From the NCBI RefSeq assembly GCF_017742995.1, contig NZ_CP072425.1, forward strand, positions 868,001-932,000: a stretch of DNA of 64,000 bases. The letters run 5' to 3'. This stretch comes from Pseudoalteromonas viridis (GTDB lineage Bacteria; Pseudomonadota; Gammaproteobacteria; Enterobacterales; Alteromonadaceae). Below the pieces are notes generated by a model. The model was not told the DNA's origin and made no database searches. It worked only from the letters and a program-made list of their open reading frames with translations. A program made the translations under genes and the position numbers. This document shows, in pieces, positions 10,801 to 18,787 of this stretch (within the stretch, counting starts at the first letter, position 1; each line of letters begins with the position of its first letter).

Positions 10801-10884
10801 CAGGATGAAATTAAGTCAATTCTTACACCGACTATAAGCACATATCTCACAGGGTTATTGAGATATATCTCACAGAGCCAGATC

Positions 10885-10916
10885 AAAAAAAGGCAGCCTG
10901 GTTGCTGCCTTTTTTA
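10885..10916 (-). terminator. Bidirectional intrinsic terminator after cytochrome c4
   Basis: GGCAGC (10892-10897) pairs with GCTGCC (10904-10909) around a 6-base loop, extended by A and T runs on both sides, so it can work in both directions. On the minus strand it terminates the cytochrome c4 transcript. A second small hairpin (ACCCAG/CTGGGT, 10921-10940) lies between it and the stop codon. Confidence 0.8.
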
Positions 10917-10961
10917 CAATACCCAGAGTTTACACTGGGTCTGTTTTGCATCTATACGACT

Positions 10962-11594
10962 TTAGTGTAGGCCACCTAAGTATTTAGATAATACTTCAAT
11001 GTCTTTGTCAGTCAGTTTCTTCGCGATGTCACCCATCATGCCGTTTGGATCGTTGTTACGATCGCCGCTGCGGAACTTTTCAAGCTGCGCCTTGATGTAT
11101 TCAGGGTGCTGGAATGAGATTTTCGGGAACTTAGACAGAGACGTACCATTACCACGTGGACCGTGACATGCAGCACAAGACGGAATACCACGCTCAGCAT
11201 CACCGGCTTTGTAAAGTTTCTGACCCGCTTCAACCACATCTTCAGGTGTAGTACCTGACGACATTGGCAAAGACGCAAAGTAAGCAGACAAGTCTCTCAT
11301 ATCCTGATCCGACAGTGGCATAGCCATGCCGCTCATCACAGGGTCCATACGACCTTCTTTACCACCTGAGGTCATACCTAGCTTGAACTCTTGCAGTTGC
11401 TTGTAGATATAATCCGCATGCTGACCAGCGATTTTCGGATACATAGTAACAGGAGCATTGCCATCCGGACCGTGACACGCCGCACAAGTTGCAGCCTTTG
11501 CTTTACCTGCTTGCGCATCGCCATCAAATGCCGCGACGTTGCTGGCTGACAAGGACCCTAGCAACATAGTTAAAGTTAATGCTATTTTTTTCAT
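10962..11594 (-). CDS. Cytochrome c4 (periplasmic di-heme c-type cytochrome)
   Basis: Electron carrier to terminal oxidases in the periplasm. The 210-residue protein has a signal peptide (MKKIALTLTMLLGSLSASNVAAF) and two similar domains, each with a heme-binding CAACH (near residues 36 and 140) and a downstream Met ligand region (VMSGMAMPLSD and PNGMMGDIA). Two CXXCH motifs and this length define cytochrome c4. It is divergent from engB, the usual arrangement in Alteromonadales and Pseudomonas. Confidence 0.93.
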   Translation of the reverse strand: MKKIALTLTMLLGSLSASNVAAFDGDAQAGKAKAATCAACHGPDGNAPVTMYPKIAGQHADYIYKQLQEFKLGMTSGGKEGRMDPVMSGMAMPLSDQDMRDLSAYFASLPMSSGTTPEDVVEAGQKLYKAGDAERGIPSCAACHGPRGNGTSLSKFPKISFQHPEYIKAQLEKFRSGDRNNDPNGMMGDIAKKLTDKDIEVLSKYLGGLH

Positions 11595-11964
11595 GGTAAA
11601 TTCTCTGTTTCCGACCCTGTAATTTTGACCCCAGCCGAAAAAGCCTCGTTTCTTTTACTGCGTGGGCAAATCTTATTTGAGACCGACTGACCAAGCTTGC
11701 TAAATGTGCACCAATTGGCACAGACAAAGTCAACGGACTCGAGTTTTACGTTGCAATTGCTACATTCTACACGATATTAATTTCTCTGGCACGTTTTCTG
11801 CTCACATTAAGCCCATAAATTATAGGGATTTGACCTGGATTAAGTTTCTTCTCCAGGACATAGCGTAAAAACTCACCCAGGGTGCAGATTTTATCGGCTT
11901 TTGCTTTAGCAACCAAGTATAATAAAATAGACAATAATGAGATCAATCCCCTTGAGGAGTCGAA
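11595..11964. other. Divergent intergenic region, cytochrome c4 / engB
   Basis: 370 bases without a credible gene. A perfect -10 hexamer TATAAT at 11918-11923 faces engB and would give a leader of about 35 bases; no good -35 lies at the expected distance. The minus-strand promoter for cytochrome c4 could not be placed with confidence. No repeats or long hairpins were seen. Confidence 0.5.
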
Positions 11965-12615
11965 GTGCTAAAATCCCGCATGCCGTATAACCGTGCTCAG
12001 TTTGTAACGAGTGCCCCAGATATTTCCCGATTACCCGCCGATACCGGTATTGAAGTTGCGTTTGCCGGTCGCTCCAATGCAGGGAAATCCAGTGCACTGA
12101 ATACCCTGACCGATCAAAAGCTGGCGCGTACCAGTAAAACGCCGGGCCGTACTCAGCTCATTAATACTTTTTCGCTCGACGAAGACAAGCGCCTGATTGA
12201 CTTACCGGGCTACGGCTTTGCAAAAGTGCCATTGGAAATGAAGAAGAAATGGCAGAAGTCGCTGGGCGAATACCTGCAAAAGCGCCAGAGCCTGAAAGGC
12301 ATTGTGGTACTGATGGACATCCGTCACCCGCTTAAAGACCTGGATATGGATTTGATTAACTGGGCCGCAGGCAGTGATATTCCGGTACTGGCACTGTTAA
12401 CCAAAGCCGACAAGCTCAAGCAGGGCAAACGCAAAGCCGAAGTATTACAAGTGCGTAAAGCACTGGCAGAGCTGAATGCCGACATTACCGTACACGCGTT
12501 TTCCTCTTTAAAAGGGCTGGGTTTGAAAGAGCTGGCCTGGCAGCTGGATGACTGGTTTTTGGGACCGTATGTCAAAGAAGAAGAGGCAGAGCAGGACAGC
12601 CCTTCTGAGCAGTAG
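11965..12615 (+). CDS. engB: Ribosome biogenesis GTP-binding protein EngB (YihA/YsxC)
   Basis: Essential GTPase for 50S subunit assembly. The 216-residue protein has the P-loop [12 protein letters not shown] (G1), TPGRTQ (G2), DLPGYGFAK (G3), TKADKL (G4) and the C-terminal SSLKGLG (G5). The start is a GTG at 11965 behind a strong GAGGAG site with 7-base spacing; an ATG five codons later is possible. The acidic C-terminal tail (KEEEAEQDS) is not conserved. Its neighbourhood with cytochrome c4 and polA is typical. Confidence 0.96.
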   Translation: MLKSRMPYNRAQFVTSAPDISRLPADTGIEVAFAGRSNAGKSSALNTLTDQKLARTSKTPGRTQLINTFSLDEDKRLIDLPGYGFAKVPLEMKKKWQKSLGEYLQKRQSLKGIVVLMDIRHPLKDLDMDLINWAAGSDIPVLALLTKADKLKQGKRKAEVLQVRKALAELNADITVHAFSSLKGLGLKELAWQLDDWFLGPYVKEEEAEQDSPSEQ

Positions 12616-12646
12616 TAGACACCTCAGGCTGCGTCGCTGGCGCAGC

Positions 12647-13177
12647 CTAGCCAATCACAAACGACGTATCTGCCGACGTTACCACAAACGCCTCACCCTG
12701 GCTTTGCGCCAGCTCAGCCCACTGATAGTAGACTGAACGGCCAACTCGAGCCGACAAACCATAATTGAGCATCAGATAGGGGACTGACTGACCTTGGTAG
12801 GATTTAAGCACCAGGGGAAACTCGCCACACACCGGCCACAAACGCCCGAGATTGTCCTGGGCAATGAGTGTCGCGCCCAGGCCCAATGTGGGTGCCAGCT
12901 CACAGTATTGCCAGGCGACTATCACAAACGGGCTGTCGGCGACCTCCACCGGGCAAGTCTCGGACGGAGATTTGAGCAGGTACTGGCCCTGCTCGTAGCA
13001 TAATACACTGGCGAGTAGTTTCACCAGGCCTTCACGTCCGATAGGAGTACCTTCGTGAAACCAGCGACCCTGTGCATCGATGGCAAACGCACCGACCCCA
13101 CATTCGTGGGCATGCCAGCGCCCGGTGGGCGCATGCTGCGTCACATAGTGGGCAATCAGCGCCTCTGTGTTACTCAC
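12647..13177 (-). CDS. DUF1285 family protein
   Basis: 176 residues in the DUF1285 family of unknown function. The signature ...FAIDAQGRWFHEGTPIGREGLVKLLASVLC (residues about 35-64, two halves of one conserved block) is clear. I place the start at the GTG at 13177 (reading V/M-SNTEALIAHYV), which overlaps the yceI stop by 8 bases; an upstream in-frame ATG at 13216 would run 47 bases into yceI and add 13 unconserved residues. It is coupled to yceI. Soluble and probably cytoplasmic, since no signal or membrane segment is visible. Confidence 0.82.
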   Translation of the reverse strand: MSNTEALIAHYVTQHAPTGRWHAHECGVGAFAIDAQGRWFHEGTPIGREGLVKLLASVLCYEQGQYLLKSPSETCPVEVADSPFVIVAWQYCELAPTLGLGATLIAQDNLGRLWPVCGEFPLVLKSYQGQSVPYLMLNYGLSARVGRSVYYQWAELAQSQGEAFVVTSADTSFVIG

Positions 13178-13733
13178 TGAACACCAGGTTGAACGTAACC
13201 GGTACGGCGGTGGCAATGGTATTCAGGCCCGCCACTTTGCGCAGCGCTTCGATGCCAGAATCTAAACCAAAATCGCGGCTGTTGATCAGCACAGCACGCA
13301 GTGGTGTCACCTGAAGTTGCTGGGCGCCTTTGTTCACCACCAGATCCACATTGAGCGTTGCAACCTGACCATGCAATGACAGTGTCACCGGGACCTGACG
13401 AATGATCTGCACGCCGGGTTTCAACGCCTTGAGGTGCTGACTCACATTGGCAGTGATCTTCGCTTCGGGAAACTTAGCGACGTCAAACAGCATTTTTTGC
13501 ATGCGTTCGTTGCGAATGGGGATCAGGCTTTCAACGCTGCTCAGATCCAGTCTTAAATCCAGCTCACCAACGGGATTAATGGTGCCAGAAAGCTGCTTAA
13601 AGTGATGATTTTCAGCAACGCTGCCAGCCTTGATGGAGGTAAAACTCACATCGCTGTGCGCTGCGTCCAGCTGCCATGCCTGGGCAAACTGAGCTGATAA
13701 GCCAAGAACAGAAAAAAGAAGAGGTTTAAGCAT
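13170..13733 (-). CDS. YceI family periplasmic lipid-binding-like protein
   Basis: YceI/TT1927-type lipocalin-like beta-barrel, thought to bind isoprenoid or amphiphilic ligands in the periplasm. The ATG at 13733 gives a clean signal peptide (MLKPLLFSVLGLSAQFAQA) behind an AAGGAA site; an in-frame start 10 codons earlier lacks that. Family features are WQLDAAHSDVSFTSIKAG at the mature N-terminus, SSVESLIPIRNERM and FPEAKITANV in the middle, and a C-terminal strand ending in VTFNLVFSE. 187 residues, normal length. Confidence 0.88.
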   Translation of the reverse strand: MLKPLLFSVLGLSAQFAQAWQLDAAHSDVSFTSIKAGSVAENHHFKQLSGTINPVGELDLRLDLSSVESLIPIRNERMQKMLFDVAKFPEAKITANVSQHLKALKPGVQIIRQVPVTLSLHGQVATLNVDLVVNKGAQQLQVTPLRAVLINSRDFGLDSGIEALRKVAGLNTIATAVPVTFNLVFSE

Positions 13734-13827
13734 GACGAATTCCTTGAAAATGAAAGTGGTCATATTACCTGCATACCTTGAACGGATGCAACGACATAGC
13801 GCCTAATACTGGCCTGACATGGTGCCT

Positions 13828-13973
13828 GGGATATATTCGAGTAAGAGGGAGAAAAACCGGCTCGCACCATTCACATTGCGAGCCGTTATAGCAATCTGGG
13901 GAGAAGCTATCAATACACTGTATCTTCACAAGGAGAGATACATCATCAACAGGATGTCCTACAGGAAGAGGAC
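13828..13973. ncRNA. Structured small-RNA locus between yceI and polA, strand uncertain
   Basis: Three consecutive hairpins precede a minus-strand terminator: 13888-13892/13906-13910, 13919-13925/13936-13942 (7-bp stem) and 13956-13960/13969-13973. On the plus strand every loop shows GGA (ctGGGGAg, cacaaGGAg, acaGGAag), and ACAGGATGT (13950-13958) closely matches the CsrA consensus, with seven GGA motifs in 145 bases. Read the other way, the loops are C-rich (CUUCC, CUCC, CUCCCC), the transcript could start from an extended -10 (TGTTACAGT, near 13982) and would end at the good terminator at 13852-13885. The place, just downstream of polA, is where enterobacteria carry spf, but I see no Spot 42 sequence. 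Confidence 0.45.
13851..13885 (-). terminator. Minus-strand intrinsic terminator upstream of yceI
   Basis: Perfect 9-bp stem CGGCTCGCA (13858-13866) with TGCGAGCCG (13877-13885), followed on the minus strand by G and five T residues. It lies 118 bases upstream of the yceI start and well beyond polA's own terminator, so it implies a separate short minus-strand transcript or read-through from polA. Confidence 0.75.
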
Positions 13974-14130
13974 GCGCGCACTGTAACAAATCACCCAGGC
14001 GAAATAAACCATCAAAAGCAAGTTATGCGCCAATTTGATATTTTTTAAACATCAGGCTGCGATTTTTTACCTCTCAGTTACACCTGACACATTTGCAGGG
14101 CCCGTCATTACTGGATTTCGGGCAATAAAA

Positions 14131-14156
14131 AACACGGCCGAAGCCGTGTTCTTTTT
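14131..14156 (-). terminator. Terminator of polA, bidirectional
   Basis: AACACGGC (14131-14138) pairs with GCCGTGTT (14143-14150) around the tetraloop CGAA/TTCG. A T-run flanks it on each strand (CTTTTT on plus, TTTTTTAT on minus). It ends polA on the minus strand and could end a plus-strand transcript from the adjacent RNA locus. Confidence 0.85.
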
Positions 14157-14171
14157 CAGCAAGAGCGCAAA

Positions 14172-16925
14172 TTAATGCGCCTGCTCCCAGTTGTCACCAT
14201 GGTCCGCTTCAACCAACAAAGGCACATCCAGGTCGGCAGCCTCGCTCATCAGCTGACAAATATGCTCGCTGTACTGCGCCACTTTGTCGGCTTTAACTTC
14301 AAAGACCAGTTCATCGTGTACCTGCATCAATAGTTTAATATCACTGTCTTGCTGCGTTGCCAGCCACTGGGCTACTTTGATCATCGCCTTTTTAATGATG
14401 TCTGCGGCTGTGCCCTGCATCGGGGCGTTGATAGCAGCACGCTCAGCCGCCTTGCGACGCGCACCGTTACGTGCCTTGATGTCTGGCAAATATAAACGAC
14501 GGCCGAACAGGGTTTCAACATAGCCCTGCTCTGCGGCTTTCTCTCGGGTCGACTCCATATACTCCAGCACACCCGGGAAGCGTTCAAAGTACTTATCCAT
14601 ATAGTGCTGTGCTTCATGGCGTGGAATATCCAGCTGTCTGGCCAGGCCAAAGGCACTCATACCGTAGATCAGTCCGAAGTTGACCGCTTTGGCCTTGCGG
14701 CGCATATCCGACGTAACCTCTTCAAGCGGTACAGAGAAGACCTCTGATGCGGTGGCGCTGTGAACATCTTTACCCTCAGCAAAAGCCTTGAGTAAGCCCG
14801 CATCCTGAGACAAATGCGCCATGATCCGCAGTTCAATCTGGCTGTAGTCCGCCGCCATGATCACATGATCCTGATCGGCCACAAAGGCCTGACGGATCCG
14901 GCGTCCGGCTTCATTGCGGATCGGAATGTTCTGCAGGTTAGGATCGGTGGAGCTGAGACGACCCGTGGCGGTCACCGCCTGATGATACGAGGTATGCACA
15001 CGCTGGGTCTGCTCGTTCACCATCTTAGGCAGTTTATCGGTATAGGTAGACTTAAGCTTGGCCAGGCCACGATGCTCGATGATCAGTTTAGGTAACGGAT
15101 AATCATGGGCCAGTTCCTGCAACACCTCTTCTGCCGTCGATGGCGCGCCTTTAGGCGTCTTCTTTAAAACCGGTAGTTCCAGCTTGTCGAACAGGATCGC
15201 CTGCAACTGCTTGGTCGAACTGAGGTTGAACTCTTCTCCAGCCAGCTCAAACGCTTCCTGCTCCAACTCTTTAAGGCGCGTTTCAATGTTGTGGCTCTGC
15301 GTGGCCAGCATGTCGCTGTCGATTTTAACACCGGTGCGCTCAATCTCAGAAAGCACGCTGACCAGTGGCAGCTCGATGTCTTCAAACACACTTACCAAAG
15401 TGGGGTGCTGCTGCAATTGCGGCCACAGGTGCTGATGCAAACGCAAAGTGATGTCGGCATCTTCAGCCGCATAGGGCGCGGCTTTATCCAGCTCAATCTG
15501 ATTGAAGGTCAGCTGGTTTTTACCTTTACCGGCTATCTCTTCAAAGCTGATATTTTTATGTCCCAGGTATTTCAGTGCCAGCGAGTCCATATCATGGCGC
15601 GTGCCCACACTGTTAAAGACGTAAGATTCCAGCATAGTGTCAAAAGCAATGCCATTGAGCTCCAGTCCGGCACGGGCCAGCACACTCTTGTCGTACTTCA
15701 GGTTCTGCCCGACCTTCTTATACTTAGGATCTGCCAGAATAGGGCCGATCAACTCAAACACCAGTTGCTTGTCGAGCTGTTCGGGCGCGCCCACATAATC
15801 GTGGCCCAGCGGCAGGTAGGCCGCTTCGCCAGCAGCAACCGCAAAGCTCATACCAACCAGCTCCGCCTGCATATAATCCAGACTGGTGGTTTCGGTATCA
15901 AAGGCAAACAGCTCGGCCTCGCGCAGCTTATCCAGCCAGCGATCCAGTTGTTCGCGCTCTAAAATGGTCTCATAGTCCACCTCAACCGGTGGCGTGACCA
16001 CAGAGTCCTGCTCTGTGTCTGCGGCCGTTTCAGGCGCGCTTTTACCATCCAGCAGTTCAGCCAGCCAGCGTTTGAATTCACATTGGCCATACAGCTCAAT
16101 CAACTGATCTTTGTCCATTTCCTGGATCTTGAATTGTTCCAGATCTTGTTCAACCTCACAATCCAGTTTGATGGTTGCCAGCTCGTAGGATAACTTCAGT
16201 TGTGCTTCGTGCTCTGCCAGTTTTTTCGCCATGGTTTTTGAGCCACGGAAACCCAGATCAGCGATTTTATCCAGATTGGCATAGAGATCGTCAATCGATC
16301 CCAGCCCCTGCAACATGGCCAGCGCGGTTTTTTCACCCACGCCAGGCACACCCGGGATGTTATCCACTTTATCACCCATCAGCGCCAGGTAATCGATGAT
16401 CAATTCTGGCCCGATACCAAACTTATCCACTACGCCCTGCGGATCTAAAATGGTGTTGGTCATGGTGTTAATTAACGTGACATGCTCATTGACCAGCTGT
16501 GCCATATCTTTATCACCCGTGCTGATCAGCACATGCCTTTGTTGCTCTGACGCCAGGCGCGAGAAGGTACCAATGACATCATCTGCTTCGACCCCTTCAA
16601 TGCTGACCAGCGGCAGGCCCATCGCTCGAATAATATCGTGGATCGGGGCTATCTGCGTGCGCAGATCATCCGGCATCGGTGGACGATGTGCTTTATATTC
16701 ACTGTACATCTCATTTCTGAAAGTCGGCCCTTTGGCATCAAACACCACTACCATATGGCTGGGCTGATATTGCTTGAGCAAGCTTTTCAGCATGTTGATG
16801 ACACCGTAAATGGCGCCAGTAGCTTCTCCTTTGGAGTTGGTCAGGTGCGGTGGCGCATGATAGGCACGAAACAAATACGACGAACCATCGACCAGGATCA
16901 GCGGATTTTCAGGGATCTGAGACAT
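14172..16925 (-). CDS. polA: DNA polymerase I
   Basis: Fills gaps and removes Okazaki RNA primers. The 917-residue protein has all three domains. The 5'-3' exonuclease (about 1-290) shows [26 protein letters not shown] and [11 protein letters not shown]. The 3'-5' exonuclease (about 320-520) keeps the acidic pair in [13 protein letters not shown], so proofreading looks intact. The polymerase domain carries [16 protein letters not shown] (motif A), [19 protein letters not shown] (motif B) and [13 protein letters not shown] (motif C). The ATG at 16925 is followed by the standard [14 protein letters not shown] start. Confidence 0.98.
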   Translation of the reverse strand: MSQIPENPLILVDGSSYLFRAYHAPPHLTNSKGEATGAIYGVINMLKSLLKQYQPSHMVVVFDAKGPTFRNEMYSEYKAHRPPMPDDLRTQIAPIHDIIRAMGLPLVSIEGVEADDVIGTFSRLASEQQRHVLISTGDKDMAQLVNEHVTLINTMTNTILDPQGVVDKFGIGPELIIDYLALMGDKVDNIPGVPGVGEKTALAMLQGLGSIDDLYANLDKIADLGFRGSKTMAKKLAEHEAQLKLSYELATIKLDCEVEQDLEQFKIQEMDKDQLIELYGQCEFKRWLAELLDGKSAPETAADTEQDSVVTPPVEVDYETILEREQLDRWLDKLREAELFAFDTETTSLDYMQAELVGMSFAVAAGEAAYLPLGHDYVGAPEQLDKQLVFELIGPILADPKYKKVGQNLKYDKSVLARAGLELNGIAFDTMLESYVFNSVGTRHDMDSLALKYLGHKNISFEEIAGKGKNQLTFNQIELDKAAPYAAEDADITLRLHQHLWPQLQQHPTLVSVFEDIELPLVSVLSEIERTGVKIDSDMLATQSHNIETRLKELEQEAFELAGEEFNLSSTKQLQAILFDKLELPVLKKTPKGAPSTAEEVLQELAHDYPLPKLIIEHRGLAKLKSTYTDKLPKMVNEQTQRVHTSYHQAVTATGRLSSTDPNLQNIPIRNEAGRRIRQAFVADQDHVIMAADYSQIELRIMAHLSQDAGLLKAFAEGKDVHSATASEVFSVPLEEVTSDMRRKAKAVNFGLIYGMSAFGLARQLDIPRHEAQHYMDKYFERFPGVLEYMESTREKAAEQGYVETLFGRRLYLPDIKARNGARRKAAERAAINAPMQGTAADIIKKAMIKVAQWLATQQDSDIKLLMQVHDELVFEVKADKVAQYSEHICQLMSEAADLDVPLLVEADHGDNWEQAH

Positions 16926-17040
16926 AGTTATTGGGATCCTAAAATTGGAAGTTTTAAATCAGGGTTAGCATGCCATAAGGGCGGGAATAAAACGAGTCTG
17001 ACACAGTCCAAAACAGCCCATGAAAAATGGGGATGGCCTG

Positions 17041-17061
17041 TGGATAACTTTGTAGATAAAC
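17041..17061. promoter_or_regulatory. Two adjacent DnaA-box-like sites upstream of polA
   Basis: TGTGGATAA (17041-17049) is the exact complement of the DnaA box TTATCCACA, and TGTAGATAA (17053-17061) is a one-mismatch copy 12 bases on, in the same orientation. They lie about 115 bases upstream of polA in the 434-base polA-elbB divergent gap. Two boxes could give DnaA control of polA; chance occurrence of such 9-mers is not negligible. Confidence 0.35.
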
Positions 17062-17191
17062 ACGCGACATCGGCCCACACTTCAAAAAGAAGTCTAGGAG
17101 ACAAATTTAAAACACTGAATATAAAAGGAAATTTCTTTTTACTCTTTTATATGCTTTAAGCTAAGATTGTGGACAGTGACTTTGGAGTCAG

Positions 17192-17220
17192 TTTACAGCC
17201 TGCAATTGAATGGCTATAAA
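17192..17220 (+). promoter_or_regulatory. Sigma-70 promoter of elbB
   Basis: -35 TTTACA (17192-17197) and -10 TATAAA (17215-17220) with an ideal 17-base spacer. Transcription would start near 17227, about 130 bases before the elbB ATG. A possible second -10 (TATACT, near 17247) has no matching -35. Confidence 0.6.
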
Positions 17221-17359
17221 TTCACCGCTTTTTCTCAAGCGGACGCGTATACTAACACAAACGATCAAAGATCAAAGCAGATCCTTTAGATTTTTTTCTA
17301 ACTCACGTAATGACAAAATTGCATATATCGAAAATTAAAGACCTTAAAGGGAGATCCCG

Positions 17360-18010
17360 ATGAAACAAGTAGCGATCATTTTAAGCGGTTGTGGCGTCTT
17401 TGACGGTGCTGAGATCCATGAATCTGTCCTCACTATGCTGCACCTTGAGCGCCTCGGCGCGCGTTATCAATGCTTTGCGCCGAATGTTCAGCAGCACCAT
17501 GTCGTCAACCACCTCACAGGAGAAGAGCAGGACGAGCAGCGCAATGTGCTGGTAGAAGCGGCGCGTATTGCGCGCGGTGAGGTCGCAGATCTGGCCACAC
17601 TGGATCCCAATGAATTTGACGCATTGATCTTGCCAGGTGGTTTTGGTGTGGCGAAAAACCTCTCTGATTTTGCCTTTAAAGGGGCACAGTCTAGCGTTTT
17701 GGCAACAGTCAAAGAACAATGTCAGGCTTTTCATCAACAAAGTAAGCCCATTGCTTATTTATGTATTGCCCCGGCACTGATTGGCCACATTCATGCTAAA
17801 GGCACACTGGCGACAATAGGCAATGACGAAGCAACGGCTCAGGCCGTTGAAGCGCTGGGCGCCAGTCATATTAATTGTGGCGTCTCTGACATTGTTGTCG
17901 ATGACACGCATAAAGTGATCAGCACGCCGGCCTATATGCTCGCAGGCTCTATCAGTGAAGCATCAGCCGGTATTGAAAAAGCCGTGCAAAAACTCATTGA
18001 ACTGGCATAA
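17360..18010 (+). CDS. elbB: ElbB, DJ-1/PfpI-type isoprenoid biosynthesis glyoxalase
   Basis: DJ-1/PfpI superfamily protein reported as a glyoxalase that affects isoprenoid yield in E. coli. The 216-residue protein starts MKQVAIILSGCGVFDGAEIHE. It contains LILPGGFGVAKNLSDFA and the nucleophile-elbow Cys in IAYLCIAPALIG (near residue 136), with the neighbouring Glu in the HESVLTML stretch. An AAGGGAG site precedes the ATG. Single gene, flanked by its own promoter and terminator. Confidence 0.93.
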   Translation: MKQVAIILSGCGVFDGAEIHESVLTMLHLERLGARYQCFAPNVQQHHVVNHLTGEEQDEQRNVLVEAARIARGEVADLATLDPNEFDALILPGGFGVAKNLSDFAFKGAQSSVLATVKEQCQAFHQQSKPIAYLCIAPALIGHIHAKGTLATIGNDEATAQAVEALGASHINCGVSDIVVDDTHKVISTPAYMLAGSISEASAGIEKAVQKLIELA

Positions 18011-18015
18011 CGCAA

Positions 18016-18042
18016 AATAAGGCGGCATCATGCCGCCTTATT
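18016..18042 (+). terminator. Hairpin downstream of elbB
   Basis: AATAAGGCGGCA (18016-18027) pairs with TGCCGCCTTATT (18031-18042), a 12-bp stem with a 3-base loop, 5 bases after the elbB stop. The downstream tract is CTATTG, so termination relies mostly on the stem. Confidence 0.7.
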
Positions 18043-18240
18043 CTATTGTTCGAAAAAACATCACAGCTGTGGAAATTCTCCCCCTTCACCCTGTGATTTT
18101 TTGCCCTAACGCAATAAATTTTATTTTTTAGTCGCTTATAATCAAGTTTACGTTTTATAAATTAGTTGGTGACGTTATAATCGGCTTAATTCCGTCATCC
18201 ATCGTGATAGATCACGTTCAATTTGAAGTGAGCAAGGTAA

Positions 18241-18630
18241 ATGAAGAAACTTTCAGCAGCACTGTTATTGCTATCTACTGCGGCAATCGCACAGCCATTC
18301 GACAATTCTTTAACTGAAGAAGCGATTAAAAAGCGTCTTGAGCCTGTAGGCTCTGTCTACCTGGCGGGTGCCGAAGATACTGCTGCCGCTGCCCCAACTG
18401 GCCCACGTACTGGTGAGCAAGTATATCAGGCTTCCTGTTTTGCTTGTCATGGCACAGGCGCGCTAGGTGCACCTAAAACAGCTGATGACTGGGCACCTCG
18501 TATTGCAAAAGGCAAAGACGTACTACTTGACCACGCGATCAATGGCTTCAATGCCATGCCACCTCGCGGTACGTGTATGGACTGTAGCGATGACGAAATT
18601 GCGGCAGCCATCGACTTCATGATTAAGTAA
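18241..18630 (+). CDS. Cytochrome c5 family protein
   Basis: Small periplasmic c-type cytochrome, 129 residues. A signal peptide (MKKLSAALLLLSTAAIAQ) is followed by a single heme motif CFACH near residue 66, and the Met ligand is probably in FNAMPPRGTC. The CMDCSDDEIAAAIDFMIK tail holds the two extra cysteines that form the disulfide typical of cytochrome c5. The likely role is electron transfer to a terminal oxidase, or to cytochrome c peroxidase. It is monocistronic. Confidence 0.9.
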   Translation: MKKLSAALLLLSTAAIAQPFDNSLTEEAIKKRLEPVGSVYLAGAEDTAAAAPTGPRTGEQVYQASCFACHGTGALGAPKTADDWAPRIAKGKDVLLDHAINGFNAMPPRGTCMDCSDDEIAAAIDFMIK

Positions 18631-18787
18631 CTAATCGCCGCATGGGGGTGAATAACACATCCCCTTCAATGACGTGTCTTGTCGCAAAATTCACGACAAT
18701 TATCACCATATTGTTATTAAAATTTTGCACTTGACCCCTCATTGTAAAAGTGAAAATATAAGAACAATAAATAGACAATAACAACTC

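Noticed and set aside
13765-13989. 74-codon minus-strand reading frame between polA and yceI
   Set aside because: It has no ribosome binding site and includes a perfect intrinsic terminator and three hairpins, so the stretch is better explained as an RNA locus.
13858-14100. Spot 42 (spf) homologue
   Set aside because: The position next to polA fits, and a short GAGAGGTAA stretch recalls Spot 42, but the highly conserved 5' part and terminator of Spot 42 are not present.
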